DNA from: Breviolum minutum Mf 1.05b.01
Lineage: Eukaryota > Sar > Dinophyceae > Suessiales > Symbiodiniaceae
DNA length: 64,000 nt
Assembly: GCA_000507305.1 (NCBI GenBank)
Contig: DF239288.1
Coordinates: forward strand, 124,001-188,000
Reading direction: 5' to 3'
Shown: positions 1-12,758 of the stretch, one piece after another
Numbering within the stretch: position 1 is the first letter of the stretch
Layout: every line of letters starts with the position of its first letter
Notes under the pieces: model-generated
What the model saw: the letters and a program-made list of their open reading frames with translations, nothing else
Told to the model about the DNA's origin: nothing
The model's database searches: none
Program-made: the position numbers and the translations under genes

Positions 1-974
1 ATTTACATTTTAACGATTTATGTGGAGGCAGTGGTTGCGGCATACAATGCCGAAAGAGAGCGTGTTTTGACCATGTGTGGTATGTCAAAGGACGGATTGG
101 ATGGTGCCAGCAAAGACTGTGAAGCCACACTGCATGCGTTGGAACGCGAGGTGGCCAAATCCCTGAGATCCATCAGTGAGTGTCGTCGGCTTCTCCTCAC
201 TTTGTTTGACAAAGCTGCGAAGGGTGGGATGCAGACTGAACAACGCGAAGTCAAACCGGTTGAAGCTAAGGTTGATGAAGGTCGCAGAAACAAGTGGGCG
301 GAGGTCTATGCTGATTTGTTACACATTGAAGCTAAGGATTCCACAACAATCACCTTGAAGACTTCCCAGGGAGTTGCCTGGGCCAAGACATGACTATGGA
401 AAAGATGGATTTTTCCTAGCTGACATGCACTGGCAGACTCCAGCGATGCCCACTAGAATCAAACGGCTGCAACCATAAGTCTGATCGAGAAGATTTTGAG
501 TTCTCTCACATCAACGGTTCCGGTCAGTTCTCCGAGGTATTGCTGCAAGGAGCACCCTGGACCATGTGGATCCAAAGCATAAATTTGCACAGAAGGATCT
601 TCGAAGGATCTTCGAAGGATCTTCGAAGGATCTTCAGATTTGTTTGAAGCATTTTGAATGCATGGACAGGAGCGAATAGAAACTACGCAAGAACAGAATC
701 TTTGTATATTTCATCCCGGCAGTTTCTGTTGCACAATCATGCACAAGGAAAAAGATTCGGATGCGAAGACATTGATGACCGAATTCCGGGCTGCTGCTGC
801 GAAGTCTAAGCCGCAATCGCGCCGAGGAAAAAGAACCTGTGGGCGCTACACGCTACATGATCAATTACACAATGCAGCTGCATACCTGTTACTACATCAA
901 CTGTATTGAACTGTCACATACCGTTGGGTGATACCCTTGGCAGTCCGAAACGCAGGCGTATCAGATCACCGTGA
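1..974 (+). CDS. 3' part of a hypothetical coiled-coil protein with basic tail
   Basis: I do not recognise this protein. The frame is open from the left edge to about 393 and reads as a charged, helix-forming segment (for example ALEREVAKSLRSISECRR), as in a coiled coil. A second coding-like stretch at 735-843 is Lys/Arg-rich (AAAAKSKPQSRRGKRTCGR). A possible last exon at about 944-974 reads PKRRRIRSP and stops at 972-974, like a nuclear localisation tail. The joins are inferred, and the 5' end lies outside the window or in unseen exons. A tandem repeat of an 11-base unit lies in the intron at about 598-635. The same stretches could belong to two genes. Confidence 0.35.
598..635. repeat. Short tandem repeat, 11-bp unit containing TTCGAA
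   Basis: About three and a half copies of the unit GGATCTTCGAA lie in tandem. The unit contains the palindrome TTCGAA. It falls in a putative intron of the first gene. Confidence 0.85.
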
Positions 975-1338
975 ATTTGAAAAAACGTTGAAGATCTTTA
1001 ACATCGGCACAACATTGTCAGCAAGTCAACCCTTTAGGATTCTTTAGGATTGGCATTTATTCACTACCAGGACCCTATGTCTAAAGCAAGGTACAAGAAA
1101 GAGTGGGTTTTTTTCACACTAGGGACAGAAATGAACCTTTACACCTTGTCTTTCAAGCAAGGTTGTGTGCTGTATGCAGCTTTACAAATTTCATCCAATT
1201 AGAATCGTAGTGCTGGGCCAGACGTGCCAGGGCTTAATGGCCCGCTGATGATTCTATACTGGTCTTTGCCATTCATAGAAAGTGAAAGCTCGTGACTTCT
1301 GACAAGGCTTTTCGCCGAGGCAAAAAGCATCCACAAGC

Positions 1339-4300
1339 ATGACATTTAAGATACCGAGAGCGCGGAGGTCTGCCAGGTCTGCAAGATTATCAAGATTTAC
1401 ATGTTTGACCTTGCTATGCAATCTATGCATCCTGTTAAAACAACAGGGTTTTCTTCAAGCCTTCAGGCTGTGTGGCCGAAGGAGTATGCCAGAGACTGGT
1501 CGTTTTGGTCGGATGCACCCACAGTGGCAACACCGGGCGAAGCAACATGATGATGAGAATGTTCAGACTGTTCAGGATGATCAGAATGATCAGAATGGGG
1601 AGTTGGAGGAGACTGCGCAAAATGAAAGTGAAGAGTTTCACGTTGACGATGTGAGCAACGGAACTGGAACAAACAGGTCATCGAGCTTGGGGAATGTGAC
1701 GACAAAAGATTCCAAAGCAAAAGCTTTGAGATCCCAAAGGCTAACACAAAGAGCTCCTTCACCACGTCCGGCGCTGGAGTTCTTGAAGGAATTCAAGGAT
1801 TTCAAGGATTTGAAGGATGGCGAGTTACTGGACATACTCAGGAATGCACCACGCAGCATGGATGCCCGTGTCAAGACTGCAGCAATCCTCAGATGTTTAA
1901 GCACTGCCGATCCGAACAGAACTGGAGCAGAGGGAACAATCTCCTGCGAAAATGCTTTGGATTTTACGCCACTTCACTCAACGTTGGATGCCGCCTTTAT
2001 TTTTTCGGGATGGGATTTGATGTTTCATTGCAAAGGTTGGAGTTCCTTTGGAAGGGTGATGGTTACCAGCGGCCAAGTTTTCCATTTATAATTTTCATGT
2101 TTTCCATCCGTGATGCACTCGAAAACTTGTGAAAGCTGTGAAAGGTATCAAAAAATGACAATTGCACATGGTTTTAAGGCATGATTCCGGCATGATGTTG
2201 GCTTCATCTCAGGCATGCACTGTGGAACAATGGAGGTTTAAGACTTCCCAAAGATGTGGAGTTGGACCTCATGAATTTGGCGGCTGCGTTCCTCATCAGT
2301 CTAGACGCTGATCATGATGATCATCAAGATGATATTTTGTCTCTGGACGAGTTTATTGAATACGCTGCTGCCATGGTACAACTATCAGATGCACAGGAGT
2401 GAAGGATGTGAAGGGGAATTCGGAATGAAAGCCTTTCAACATAAACAAACTCTGGACTCTGAGATCATCACAAAGGGGGAAGACATGAGTCTTCGGATAT
2501 TTGTTCAGCAAGCACTATTGAGTGCCCTTGTTCAACAAAGCCTGGCAAATTGAAAACATGAAAACCCATGAAAACATGTGAAAACGCTATCAAAACATAT
2601 CAAAAGGTCAAAGAACATCAAGATTAAGATGTATGAAAACCAACCGAGCTCTATTGACTGGCTCCATTTGTCAGGACAGAGGCATCAGATTCTTGACCCT
2701 CATATCGCTCACAAAACCCTCGCCCCACGAGATCCTACGCAACTTCGGAAGGTTTAGACATTTGAATTTTTGGATTTTCAGACATTTCACTGACATTCAT
2801 TGTCTAAATTGGTCCGAGAAGGTCAAACCGCGTCAAACGGGCGAGGCTTGGTGAAATGTGTTTTTGGTTTTTGATTGAGGTGGGTTGGGGCACATTCTGC
2901 GAGAACTCTCCGACAGCGTGGACATGTTAAGTGCAGACATCAGGCCAGGTACAGTAGTTGTATTTTGCGCGTGTTTTTGGTTTTTTTTTCTATTTCCTGA
3001 TGTGTTTTTGGTGTTTTCTGTTTTTGTCATAGACATATGTTTTCGAATGTTCAAACGCATAACATTCTTGGGGTGCCAAACGGGCGGGGTTAAAATGTTT
3101 GAACTGTTCACCTCAAAGATGTTTCTCAGTGAGTTTTATTGAAGCTCATTGAGCTTTTATTCAACTCAGGACATAGATGAAATGATGAACATATGCATTG
3201 CAGCGGGTGAAATAATGCAAAGTGAAGGCTTCTAGATGCTTTCAAAATCAGCACAATTCTACTGGACATGTTTTTGCTAGCGGATTGGAAACCGCGCAAG
3301 CGGTTACACCATTTTTCAACATGTTCTTTCTTTTCGATGTATCGTGTGGATGTTTTTGTTGAGTTATTGATTCTCATTCACAACTTTGGGGGGGCAGTCA
3401 ACAAGTTCAACAGAAAGGTTTTAGGAATCTGGAACGTGGCAGTTTGGTGTGTTTTAATTTTTGCTACCATTGGCAGAAGCAATCCTACCGTTCACGTGTT
3501 TTTTCGATGCAAGATCATAAACAATTTTAGGGGTGCCATTCAACTGGAACTCAAACAAATTTCAAGATGTTCGCAGTGGAAAAATCACACAGCCACACAC
3601 AGGTAGTGACACTGAAACAATCTCAATCTCTCTCGGATTCACTCGACGTTTCGGAGTGTCGATGTGATACATTTTCATACAATGATCAATGCAATTCAAT
3701 GCATACAATATAGTATGATGAATATATGTAATTTTCCAGAGCTCAGCCGGTTCTGCAGAACAGACGGATACCGAACTTTAAAAATTCCTGTTGGAGGAAT
3801 GCGGCCACAACACAGGAGCAAGGCGGCATATAGTATATTTTGTGACGTATCTTGACATCTCATAGCACAGGTATATTTTAGCTATTGGCTAGTGTCATGA
3901 AATAGAGCATGTCACATAGCAGCAAACCATACATTTGGAGAGGCACCCTGACGAGTTTACCATGTGAGCTGAAGACAATCTTCAAACAAATGTGGCTAAT
4001 GACTCGCATGCTGAAAAACATCAGGTATGGTTGCAGAATCTTGGCCAAACGGCTGTCATTATTGCTTGGAGATGGTGATGTAGAACCCGCACTGAAGAGA
4101 TATGAGCGAGAGCTGCTGGGTCGTGCAGCTAGTGATGCTGTCACCTTGGCGTCTTGGCTGCACCAGACATTGCTCATACGTCAAGCAGATTTTTTGTGAG
4201 TTTTAGATGCATAGAAAACAGTTGAAAGCGAAGTGCTTTTTGAGTTAAAAATCTCCGTAAGCACACACGGCCCCCTTGATGCACATAGAAGAATTCTTTC

Positions 4301-7300
4301 CAAATGGCGATTGGGTACAGTTTTTTCTTCCGGCTGCCAATGGCTGCGACTTTCCCAGAAAGTCTGTTGATACTGAGGTGCCTTTTACTGCCATTTGTGC
4401 ACTTCCACTTCCGCTGGCCGGACACGCATCTTGGGTGCCAATAAGCTGACAGCTGAAATCCGATTCCCATTGAAAGTTGAAAACATAGAAGTTATAAATC
4501 TACTAGATAGACTCGACTTGTGACATGTAGTGTGTACGTGTACACTAGGTATCTTTTGTGCAAATAGTATGAACAAAGTTAGCACGCCCATTTGCCGTTG
4601 ACCATAACACTGTCGTTTCACGTAGTTTTCTGTACTTTCTTCAACTCATATCCTTTAAAAGCGCTGCCAAGGTTTGCTTGTTCTGGTTGATCAAGACTAC
4701 AGCTCCCAAACTCTTGCCCTCTTCGTTTTCCCCGTTACGGCTGCAGCTGGCGCAAGCGCGGCGTGATGTCAGAAAACATCCAGATTTCAAGGACACGGCG
4801 ACAAAGAGTTTTCTTGGAACAGGTAGGCTTTTGGGTAATCATAAGTAGGTAGGTCATCTCACAGCATAGCTGAAGCAAGCATGCATGTCCATGCTGAAGC
4901 TTAGCTTAGCACTTGCTTCCAAATATGCTTTTGTCTCGAAGCACTCCCTTTCTTTGGCATTGTTCAAGCTCTTGAAATTGAAGATGCTCACGGCATAAGG
5001 ACTGGACACTTTATGGGGAGGCATCCGAGGACTGGTAGCTACTGGCAGCACAGTCCTGACACTTGCGAATTCACAAAGTTCTTTCTGTAACCCAGTGCAC
5101 AACATGCATAGTACACATACCTCAAGTATCCAGTGTCAGCAATGCAGCAGGTGACATCAAGCTTTCCAATGGGACGTGCTTCCCAACTGAAAGGAGTTGG
5201 ACGCTGCAGTGCTGGCCATCTTCAAAGAAACAAACGCTTCGGCTGCGAGTGGCTTCATACGTCAACTCTTCGAGGAGAGGGGGAGACTTTTTTGGGATCC
5301 AGAAGTGACCTTTTTTGAGGGCTAAGCGACCTCCAAGTGGATCAAAAGGTCACTTTGAAGAACTTGCTGCTAACCTGGTTGCCATTATATGCCCGAGCTT
5401 CGCAAAGGAATTGGATGAAGACCACACGGGCAGCATCAATCACAGTCACTTGTAGTGAAATTTGTCAAAGAGAGAGAGAGAGTGAAATCACAATTTGATA
5501 ATTTGATACAGACTGCAAGTCAGCCAAGTTGGTCACAGCATGTGAGATTTTGCTTCGTTTCTCTGGCCATCCCATGATTTTGCTCAGGTACCGTCTTGAG
5601 CATCGTGCAAGCCTTTTGGGGTGGACAACTCAATCTACCAAAGCAAGGCATGGAAGATTTCCGACTGGATGCGTGCAGATCTCAGATCATCAAGACTTTG
5701 TTGGATGACTTTGTCGTGCATGCATTGCTGGATCTGTTTGTCTCCCATGTTTTGACTTCATGCTTCACTGGTTTTTACTGTACATGTTTTTACTGGCTTT
5801 CGTGATGTTGAATGATTTTTTGGCACTTTCTGTACTGACGTGCAAGATGTGCAACGAGATGTTTTGATCAGGTCCGCGCTCATGGTGGTAGTTGACCGAC
5901 GGCGGAGTGGATCTTTCACATTGGGAGAGTTCACTGAGTTTCTGCAAACATTGGTGGAGGTGGCGAAGACTTACGACTCTCACCATTTCTCGGAGATGAC
6001 GCAAGGCTTCAGTCTGAATGATGTGTCAGACAGTTTGTTTACATTCCTGCGCGATTTGCGCTATGCCATCTATGTGTTAAAGAAGCGCATCAAAGGAAAA
6101 ATGTCGTTGTTGGAACAAGCCATGCTCAAGCGAACTGCCAGGGACGTACTGTCCATTCTGCCTTACGTGGTTGTGGCTCGGAGTTTTTTGACTCCGGTGT
6201 TGAAGATCTTGTTGTGTATGCTTCTGTGGAAGAATGTGCCAGCATTGAGCCCTTCTGCATCAAGAGAACCCAGACAACGTTTTGCCCGTGCTTGGGCATC
6301 AATTGCAGTGAAGCAGCGAAATCGTGCGATTGCTGGCTGGCAATTGTTGGAGGAGGGCAGCAGTTCCGCAGGCGGAACCGGCTTGAACATGTTCAGATTG
6401 AACCCTTACTGCAGGGATGTCATGTTAATTCATGGTGATGAAAGCTCTAATTATGTCTCTGCACGCACAAATTTCACAAGGCCTTGCCTGCTTTGAGTTG
6501 TTTTTTTTGGGGTTCCAACACGTGCCCCACTCATGTGGCAGGTGACATCATCAACATCAAAAAGGCAGACAAGTTGCAACAACTGGAGAAACTCTTCGCC
6601 TCTTGGGACGAAGGAAGTGGCACCCTCACCTATGGTCAAGTTTTTCATGTAGCAAAGCCCTTCATGGAAGGAGATTTCCTCAACGAATTAGGATTGATCA
6701 TTCAGATCGCCTCGGACAATGATGGGGCCGTCACGCAGGCAGAGTTTTCCGAGTTCTTGGAAGCCTTGCTGATTGCAAGGGGGCTCGGCAAAGACAGCGG
6801 TGGAAAGGCAGTGTCGCTGCAAGAAACGACAGAGTCTGCGGATTCAAAGCGCCAAAAGGTTCGCTTTGTTTTCGGAAATCAGTTGCTGGTGAAACTGAAA
6901 GAATTCCGAGTGAAAGTGGTGAAACAAGTGAAGAAGGAGGTTCGAGAATTGATGGATAGCGTATCGATGATCAGCCAAGATTTCTCCTATTCTGCAGCAC
7001 TCCTACGAAGTCCACGATGTCGAGAAGATCGAGAAGCTTCAGCGCTCCAGAGTGATCGCTTTTCAAAGATTGAGACTGCGTGGCTATTGAGGACTCTGAA
7101 AGATTCCCTCCTGTTTTTGCCCATTGCTGCGATCATCATTGCTCCACTTACTCCAGCCATGTCCTAAGATCGAGGCAAAATGGATTCACACGAAGATTCG
7201 TATGGAGTCATATGAATTGAAAGATCCACATGGATCCACAGGTTGCAGCGTTGGCTTCGCCTGGTAAGTAGACATCTCGTTCTTCCAAGGTCGGTACGGC

Positions 7301-7375
7301 CATTGTCATTGCGCTCTTCAAACGTGCCGTTCCCTCTTTGGTTCCATCCTCCTTCCGCAGGCCACGCCTAGAGTT
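1339..7375 (+). CDS. Multi-EF-hand protein with three LETM1-like modules
   Basis: Spliced gene. ATG at 1339 opens a basic N-terminus with a hydrophobic stretch (FTCLTLLCNLCILL), compatible with a mitochondrial presequence. EF-hand-like loops are at about 2315-2370 (DADHDDHQDDILSLDEF), 5415-5453 (DEDHTGSINHSHL), 5889-5931 (DRRRSGSFTLGEF), 6606-6645 (DEGSGTLTYGQVF) and 6712-6750 (DNDGAVTQAEF). LETM1-like segments occur three times: 4110-4180 plus 4666-4790 (APKLLPSSFSPLRLQ), 6133-6280 (TARDVLSILPYVVV then PALSPSASREPRQR), and 7090-7165 joined to 7290-7375 (LRTLKDSLLFLPIAAIIIAP then VPSLVPSSFRRPRLELM). LETM1 proteins sit in the inner mitochondrial membrane, act in cation/H+ homeostasis, bind mitoribosomes and normally have one such domain. 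The 2885-2945 exon and 4666-4790 edges are approximate. More exons may follow 7375; a candidate is 7608-7666. The module calls are mine by eye. Confidence 0.6.
5468..5483. repeat. (GA)n microsatellite
   Basis: An uninterrupted GA dinucleotide run lies in an intron of the EF-hand/LETM1-like gene. Confidence 0.8.
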
Positions 7376-8023
7376 GATGTCACTTGGCATGCATTCGTCC
7401 TCCGGAAGGGCTTTACCATCAAAAACATACACTGTGGATACTTTATGACACCTGGGAACGTATCCTAGGATTGCTGAGAGGCTGCGAGTCCATATTGTCA
7501 TGATTTTGAATGTATCTTTCTCAAGTTCGTTCTTGGTGCTCATGTTCGCTCACCTTTCTGGAACAGTGGAACCAAGAATAGCACAAGATGCAAAGATGCA
7601 AAAGTTTGCAATTTGGAGCTGCTAGGAGTGCAAGACGCGCCGCTCAGAACCGTGAAGATAGCGTTGAAGGGGTAGCAGATGGTAGGCAAAAACAGCAGTG
7701 GGTGCTGGATGCTGGCATTTCTTTGATCCATGAGACTTTGACTCATTCATCGAGTGACAATAGATATCACAGATCAGATGTCAGATGCATTCAGACATGG
7801 TAGGCACGACAGGTGAACTTGCATGTTATACGACATATTTGTTACACCAGATGCCAAGACGATCAGATAAGATCAGCGTCTCCAAGTCCACCAAGTATGG
7901 AGATATGAGATATGTGACATGCTATGCTAGACATGTTGTTTGAGGCAACATTTTGCAAAAGCTCCGGCAAAATCTTTAGCTCAAGCTGTGGTGACATCTA
8001 TTTCGGGCCGAGCAATTTGCACC

Positions 8024-9105
8024 ATGAGCTATGAGACCGCCGACTCACAAAAGGAGGAGTTCCGCAAATACCTGGAGCAACTTGGCTTTTGAAAATTGTG
8101 CAAACAAGTTGAAGTCACAAACGCCAAACTCGTCAGCCGTAACATGCCAGAACTTTATATGTTTTCCTCTGCATTTCACATGTACGGAGGAAGAACGGCA
8201 TAATTTCTCAGCTCACTCGTGTATTGGTGGGCTTGTATGAAGAACCCGAACGGCCTGGAAATGCTCGAGCCTAAGATGTCAAATCGAAACTGCTGTCTCA
8301 TTTGCTGGAAGTGCTCCAAATGCTAACTTGTCAGTTTAGTTTCAGGCCATTGACTACATCAAAAAGTATCTTGGAGCTCCAACAGGCAATGAACAAGGAA
8401 AATATGTGAAAATATGGAAAATCAAAGAACCTACAGTAGTCTAGATAATTTTAGATAGTTGAGTCCCACCACCTTCCCTGCCTTGCTACGGTGCAATGAC
8501 TACCAGTTAACACCAGTTGACCATTTTTGTTGCTGTTGATTCTATTGCTGATCTGTTGTCTTGGATTGTTCGTGACCTGAGCATTGAGCATTCAAATGGA
8601 TCACTGGGCAGGCGTTGATGTTGAGGAGATACTGTAGATTGCTTTACTTTCTTGTTGTGAAATCTCAGAATTGACTGAAATTGAATTTGATATTCTCAGC
8701 TCGGATGTCTCAGCATGGATTTTTGGGAGGAGCTGCGAGCCGATAACGATGAGCTGCGGCGACAGAACGCTGAGTTGGAAGCCAAGGACCAAAGCTCAGA
8801 CGAGGGATGGGAGGATGAAAGACCGGACGTGAAACAATCCAAACTTGACTGTTCTTGACTGACAGCATAACAAGTTGCATGGATTCGTGTCTGCTATTGT
8901 CCAGTTGACGGGACATTAGGGAGTAGTTTGTTTGCATTGCCTGGTGTAATATCATTTCTTTCATTTCTTCAACTGTATACCCTTCACTTGTCAGACTGGA
9001 CGCTGATTCTAACACCGTCCGCCAGTTTGGGTACGCTTGCAGGTTGCGAGCCTCACGCAGCAACTCAAAGAGCTTCAAACGGAGCAGGAAGAGCAGGAGG
9101 GATGA
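8024..9105 (+). CDS. MYCBP: c-Myc-binding protein (MYCBP/AMY-1)-like protein
   Basis: Five small exons rebuild a protein of about 100 residues that tracks animal MYCBP along its length. Exon 1 (8024-8076) begins MSYETADSQKEEFRKYL. Exon 2 (8190-8262) reads NGIISQLTRVLVGLYEEPER. Exon 3 (from 8346) reads AIDYIKKYLGAPTG. Exon 4 (about 8715-8786) gives the coiled coil WEELRADNDELRRQNAELEA. Exon 5 (9043-9105) gives VASLTQQLKELQTEQEEQEG and TGA. Frame continuity fixes a GC donor at 8077, a GC donor at 8263 and a GA donor at 8787; the exon 3/4 join is unresolved. MYCBP is a small helical adaptor that binds AKAPs and is common in ciliated eukaryotes. A flagellar/PKA-anchoring role is therefore likelier here than Myc binding. 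This role is inference; the family call is firm. Confidence 0.85.
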
Positions 9106-10310
9106 AATCATGAAATTGATGTCGGCGGCCTCAAAAACCTGGGTGCTCATGTCATATCAATATACAAAATATTACCAAAATATATCAGTCAATAGTCAGC
9201 TCTTCAGCTCATGATGTTTTTTAAAGGGAGGGGCAAAAGTGCCGAGGTATGCAGCATGATGCAGCTGCAGGCTCTGAATGCCAGGCTGCCAGACCCAGGC
9301 CATGTGCGCAAGAATCGTTGCCATGCGAGTTTATCACAGCTATTTTCCATTTTCCCATATTTTCCCGTGTTTTCCCATGTTTTTCCTTCTCCTTTTCAAA
9401 CCGTTTAGCAAAGAAATCCGGTGGGACAGGGCGATGCAAAGTCTGAGCCTTTGAAAAGGCTGGTTCCCTCATTCCTTGAAAAGTGGCCACGCAGCGAATA
9501 CATCAGCTTGCGTAGATGTTTTTCTTTTAAATATGCTCAAACCGTAGAGAATATGATAATCTAAATATGTTATTCTATTTCACCATTATGATATAAGTGT
9601 GAGTATTCTTTAATTACATTCTGAAAAGAAGAAAAAAACCTGTTGTTAAACCGACCGTTGGGAGAAACTACTGTCATCATCTCTGAAGAGAAAACGACTG
9701 GTCTGGAAATTGCTGTTTCGTGGCAAAGATTTCAAGGTGAGGCGCTGTGGTTGGATGACAGCGCCGGTTTGTACTTGTAGGCCGAGTTGGCCGATGGCCA
9801 CGCCGGGTTTCCTCCCGTCGCCGGAGTCGCGCCCACAATTTGATGTAAATGAAATGAGATACAGAACAATAAAATCGAAACGATGAAAATTGAGACCAAA
9901 ATTGAAATATAGCCATTTCTGGGCATGGCATTTCCATTCTTGCGGTGGGCGGCATTGCATGTGAGTCTTTGGAGATCCTGTGAGATCTTGTTGAGTTGGG
10001 CCTTAGCCCCTGGACTGTCAAAAAAGTGGCGCCGCAGCACGTGTTGGGACGCTGTCTGCTCAAGGTGTCCACGTTGTCCAACTACCAAGCAAGATACAGA
10101 AAGATACATGTGATTTGTTGGTGCCTGGAGCAGCATGAGTAGGACGAGTAGGATACATATGTCTTCCAAGTTCGTGGATTGCAGATGTAGATATTGGCTC
10201 AGTCATAACAAGCAGAGATGACGGTGCAGGTGCCGGTGCAGGCCACTTTGTTCACCGTTCGCCATGGGACTCTGGGACTCCTACATGTTTTGATTTTCAG
10301 TGTTTTTTCT
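9106..10310. other. Intergenic region with no supported gene
   Basis: No exon with recognisable similarity was found. Several overlapping minus-strand frames are open between about 9646 and 10169. One of them contains a hydrophobic run (SILVSIFIVSILLFCISF) and a more hydrophilic tail. The frames lack a good partner or clear splice signals, so I do not call a gene. Stretches at 9500-9650 are AT-rich. Confidence 0.4.
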
Positions 10311-11816
10311 GAGGTTCGAGTGCGAGAGATGGCCAAGCGCTTTGAAAGCTGCGAAACGCAGAAGGCGACTCGGAGCCGCGAAACAGAGGCCCTCAGACTC
10401 AGATGCAAACAGTACCTCAGTACGTATTTTGCGTCAAAGCGAGAAAACACTTTGAACTGAAATGATTGAAATCGAGATTCGTCACAGTAGTTGGTGTATG
10501 TTCATAGAATTGATTAAGTTCAAAAGATAACTGCAGTCAGTTCATGGTGCTGAAAAAAGCCGTGGGTTGTGCATGCAGATGGACCGCTTGAGAATGGCTG
10601 GCCTAGTCACTGGCTGGCGCTCTCCTTTTCTCCAGGCGCTTCCTTTCGCTGCAAAGATCACGTGGAATTTTGGCTATGTTTTGGGTAGCTAAAATGAAGA
10701 TCTGCCTTCAAAGGTTGTTTTGGGTGGGCAGGTGTTCCCTTATATAGACCTTAACTGCTGAGTACCTCCATTTCAGGTGAGTTTTTGGACCTTCAGGCAA
10801 ATCTGGGACCTAGATCAATCCTGGAAACAAAGCAGCCAAAAAACCTAGGGAAGTGTTGCTTGCTTGCACGCATGATGCCACTTGCAGTCATCTCCAAAGC
10901 CATTGCTGCCTGGCCCACGGAGGAGACAGGACAGCTATCGCCCTCCATTTTTTCCATCAATGTTTTATACCTTGTTAATGGATGCCAGAAATGGAGATAG
11001 ATGTGTATATATATATATATATATAGAGTATATTTGTAACAATAAAGTATATCTTATTCACTTCTCGCGTTTGTGCCCCTTACATGAGAAACATGACTCA
11101 CATGACTTTATTTTGTCCATGGTCCATCAAATCGGTAAGAGAGCTGTCACAGATACCCGCTGAAAGGACTCGCTGGCTGAAGTTGTTTCATCCGATGTTT
11201 CTTGGCATCCAGCTTGAGGTTGGGCACCGTAGGTCGTTGTGTTTCGCAAGCTGAAAACTGCAGAACTCACGACGATTGACCACGGTTGCATCATTGACTT
11301 AATTGACTTAATGATAAATGATGCTGGATCAAGTGTCGTCATCCAAGGCATGGGAGAAAATCACAGAAGTTGAGGACTCTGATGCCTTGTCTACATGCTC
11401 AACTGCATCACAGGCTGTTCTGACGATTTTGGTGGTGGGTTCGGACCACATCATCCAAACTTATTGCTCCTAGTTAGTTGCTGCCCTCTGCAGACAAAGG
11501 AGAGATTTTGTGGCAGTGCGGTTACATAGGTTCTAGCCGGCCTCACGTTTCTGCACATCTCAAGAATCTCAACTTCACATAACTTGCCTACAATCCAATT
11601 CATAGGATGTAGGATTTCACTGGATTTTTGCAGTTTTCTTTGGATTCCTGCGAGGTGCAAGAAATTTCAGAAAACAGCGAGGAGCTCGGATGCGCTACAG
11701 TCGCTGTTTCCAAGGACCTTCAAATGACCACAAACCTACCATTACGGGACGCAGAACAAGAAAATGTCTTGGAAGCAGTTGATTCTCATGCCAAGCCTCC
11801 GAATCAGAAGAAGTAA
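10311..11816 (+). CDS. Hypothetical coiled-coil protein
   Basis: I do not recognise the family. An exon starting after a TTCTGAG acceptor at about 10311 reads VRVREMAKRFESCETQKATR and continues to RLRCKQYL, ending at a good GTACGT donor near 10420. This is a charged helical segment typical of axonemal or cytoskeletal proteins. A second coding-like piece at about 10775-10850 reads EFLDLQANLGPRS. A last exon at about 11655-11816 is acidic (VQEISENSEELGCATVAV) and ends with NQKK and a stop at 11814-11816. The order and strand agree with the neighbours. Linking these three exons into one gene is inference; they could be parts of two genes. Confidence 0.35.
11008..11026. repeat. (TA)n microsatellite
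   Basis: An uninterrupted TA run in non-coding sequence within the putative coiled-coil gene. Confidence 0.85.
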
Positions 11817-12655
11817 CAATAGAATCAGGATAAACCATACCAAATCTACCAAAAACCATGGGCTAAAAAAAGCTACTTTGACGAAGCGTAGTTTAGCGTG
11901 TAGAGATGTTTAGAGGGCGCATGGGACGGATGCTCCCACTTGCTGCTCCGGCAAGCGTGGATCAGGACTTCCCAGAGAAAGGTTTTACTGATCGCCTCCG
12001 GGAATGGTCGCAGCAAAGGCTTCCTCGGCGGACAGACTGACCCGTGCTGGTACAGTACAGTACAGAAGTAGATGCAGGTGGTTGGAAACCTTGCCATATT
12101 TGGCTATAGACTTTGGCTCCAATATGGTTACGTACATTTACATGATTTATCATGATTTTACATGTCTGAATGTCAAGCCATCTTCATCATCACTTGGCCC
12201 GAAGATGCACGTAGGCTAGAAAGCCTTGAAGCTCACATGCCTCAGCTCGAGGAGCTGCTTGACATGCATTATCATGCATTGTTGATGATTTTTGGAGCTG
12301 TTGCACGGTGAGAAGCGACGAAGCCATGATGTTATTCAGATATGATATCTTCACTGCTTGTAGCTCTGAGAAAGGTAAACCTGTCATGTTTATTTATTTT
12401 TCATACCAATTTGGATATAGCCGTGAGTCATTCTTGTTGGCACACCCTTGCTGACCATACATGCTGCCTAATCTCCGGTTGCTTCAAGCCGGACCACATT
12501 AATTGCTTCCGGGCCGCACGTCGATCACGCGGCTGAAGGTTTGCTTCAGGGGGTCTACCAGAGGCTTTGGAGGCTTTGGCATGGCATAGTCTGCATAGTG
12601 CAAATATGTTTATATATATATATATATGTATGTATTTTTACATATATGACAGATG
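11817..12655. other. Intergenic/intronic region with no supported gene
   Basis: Nothing recognisable is coded here. A TA-rich run (TATATATATATATATG) lies at about 12609-12626. A short open frame that ends at a GTAAAC donor (about 12342-12377) could be a first exon of the next gene, but this is unsupported. Confidence 0.35.
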
Positions 12656-12758
12656 TCACAGCTGACAAGTGTTCGACCTCAGTGCAGGAACGTGTTCGCA
12701 CCAGAGCTTACTTTCTGTACGTGGACGGCAGCAAGGATGAGAAGAAAAATTACTTCCA
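12656..12758 (+). CDS. Exon with DUF2934-like motif
   Basis: After a TCACAG acceptor the frame reads SVQERVRTRAYFLYVDGS followed by KDEKKNYFQAW. The pattern of an (I/V)R-x-RAY-x-(L/I) helix, then a glycine turn, then an aromatic-containing helix resembles DUF2934. That is a short domain of unknown function seen mostly in bacteria. Only about 30 residues are visible, so this is a weak family call. The rest of the gene is not identified. A possible later exon (about 13312-13362, HDVEDFENMPRARK followed by GTAGAG) may belong to it. Confidence 0.35.

Noticed and set aside
9646..10169. Minus-strand gene with a hydrophobic segment
   Set aside because: Three overlapping frames are open at once, none has family similarity, and a minus-strand gene would break an otherwise uniform array.
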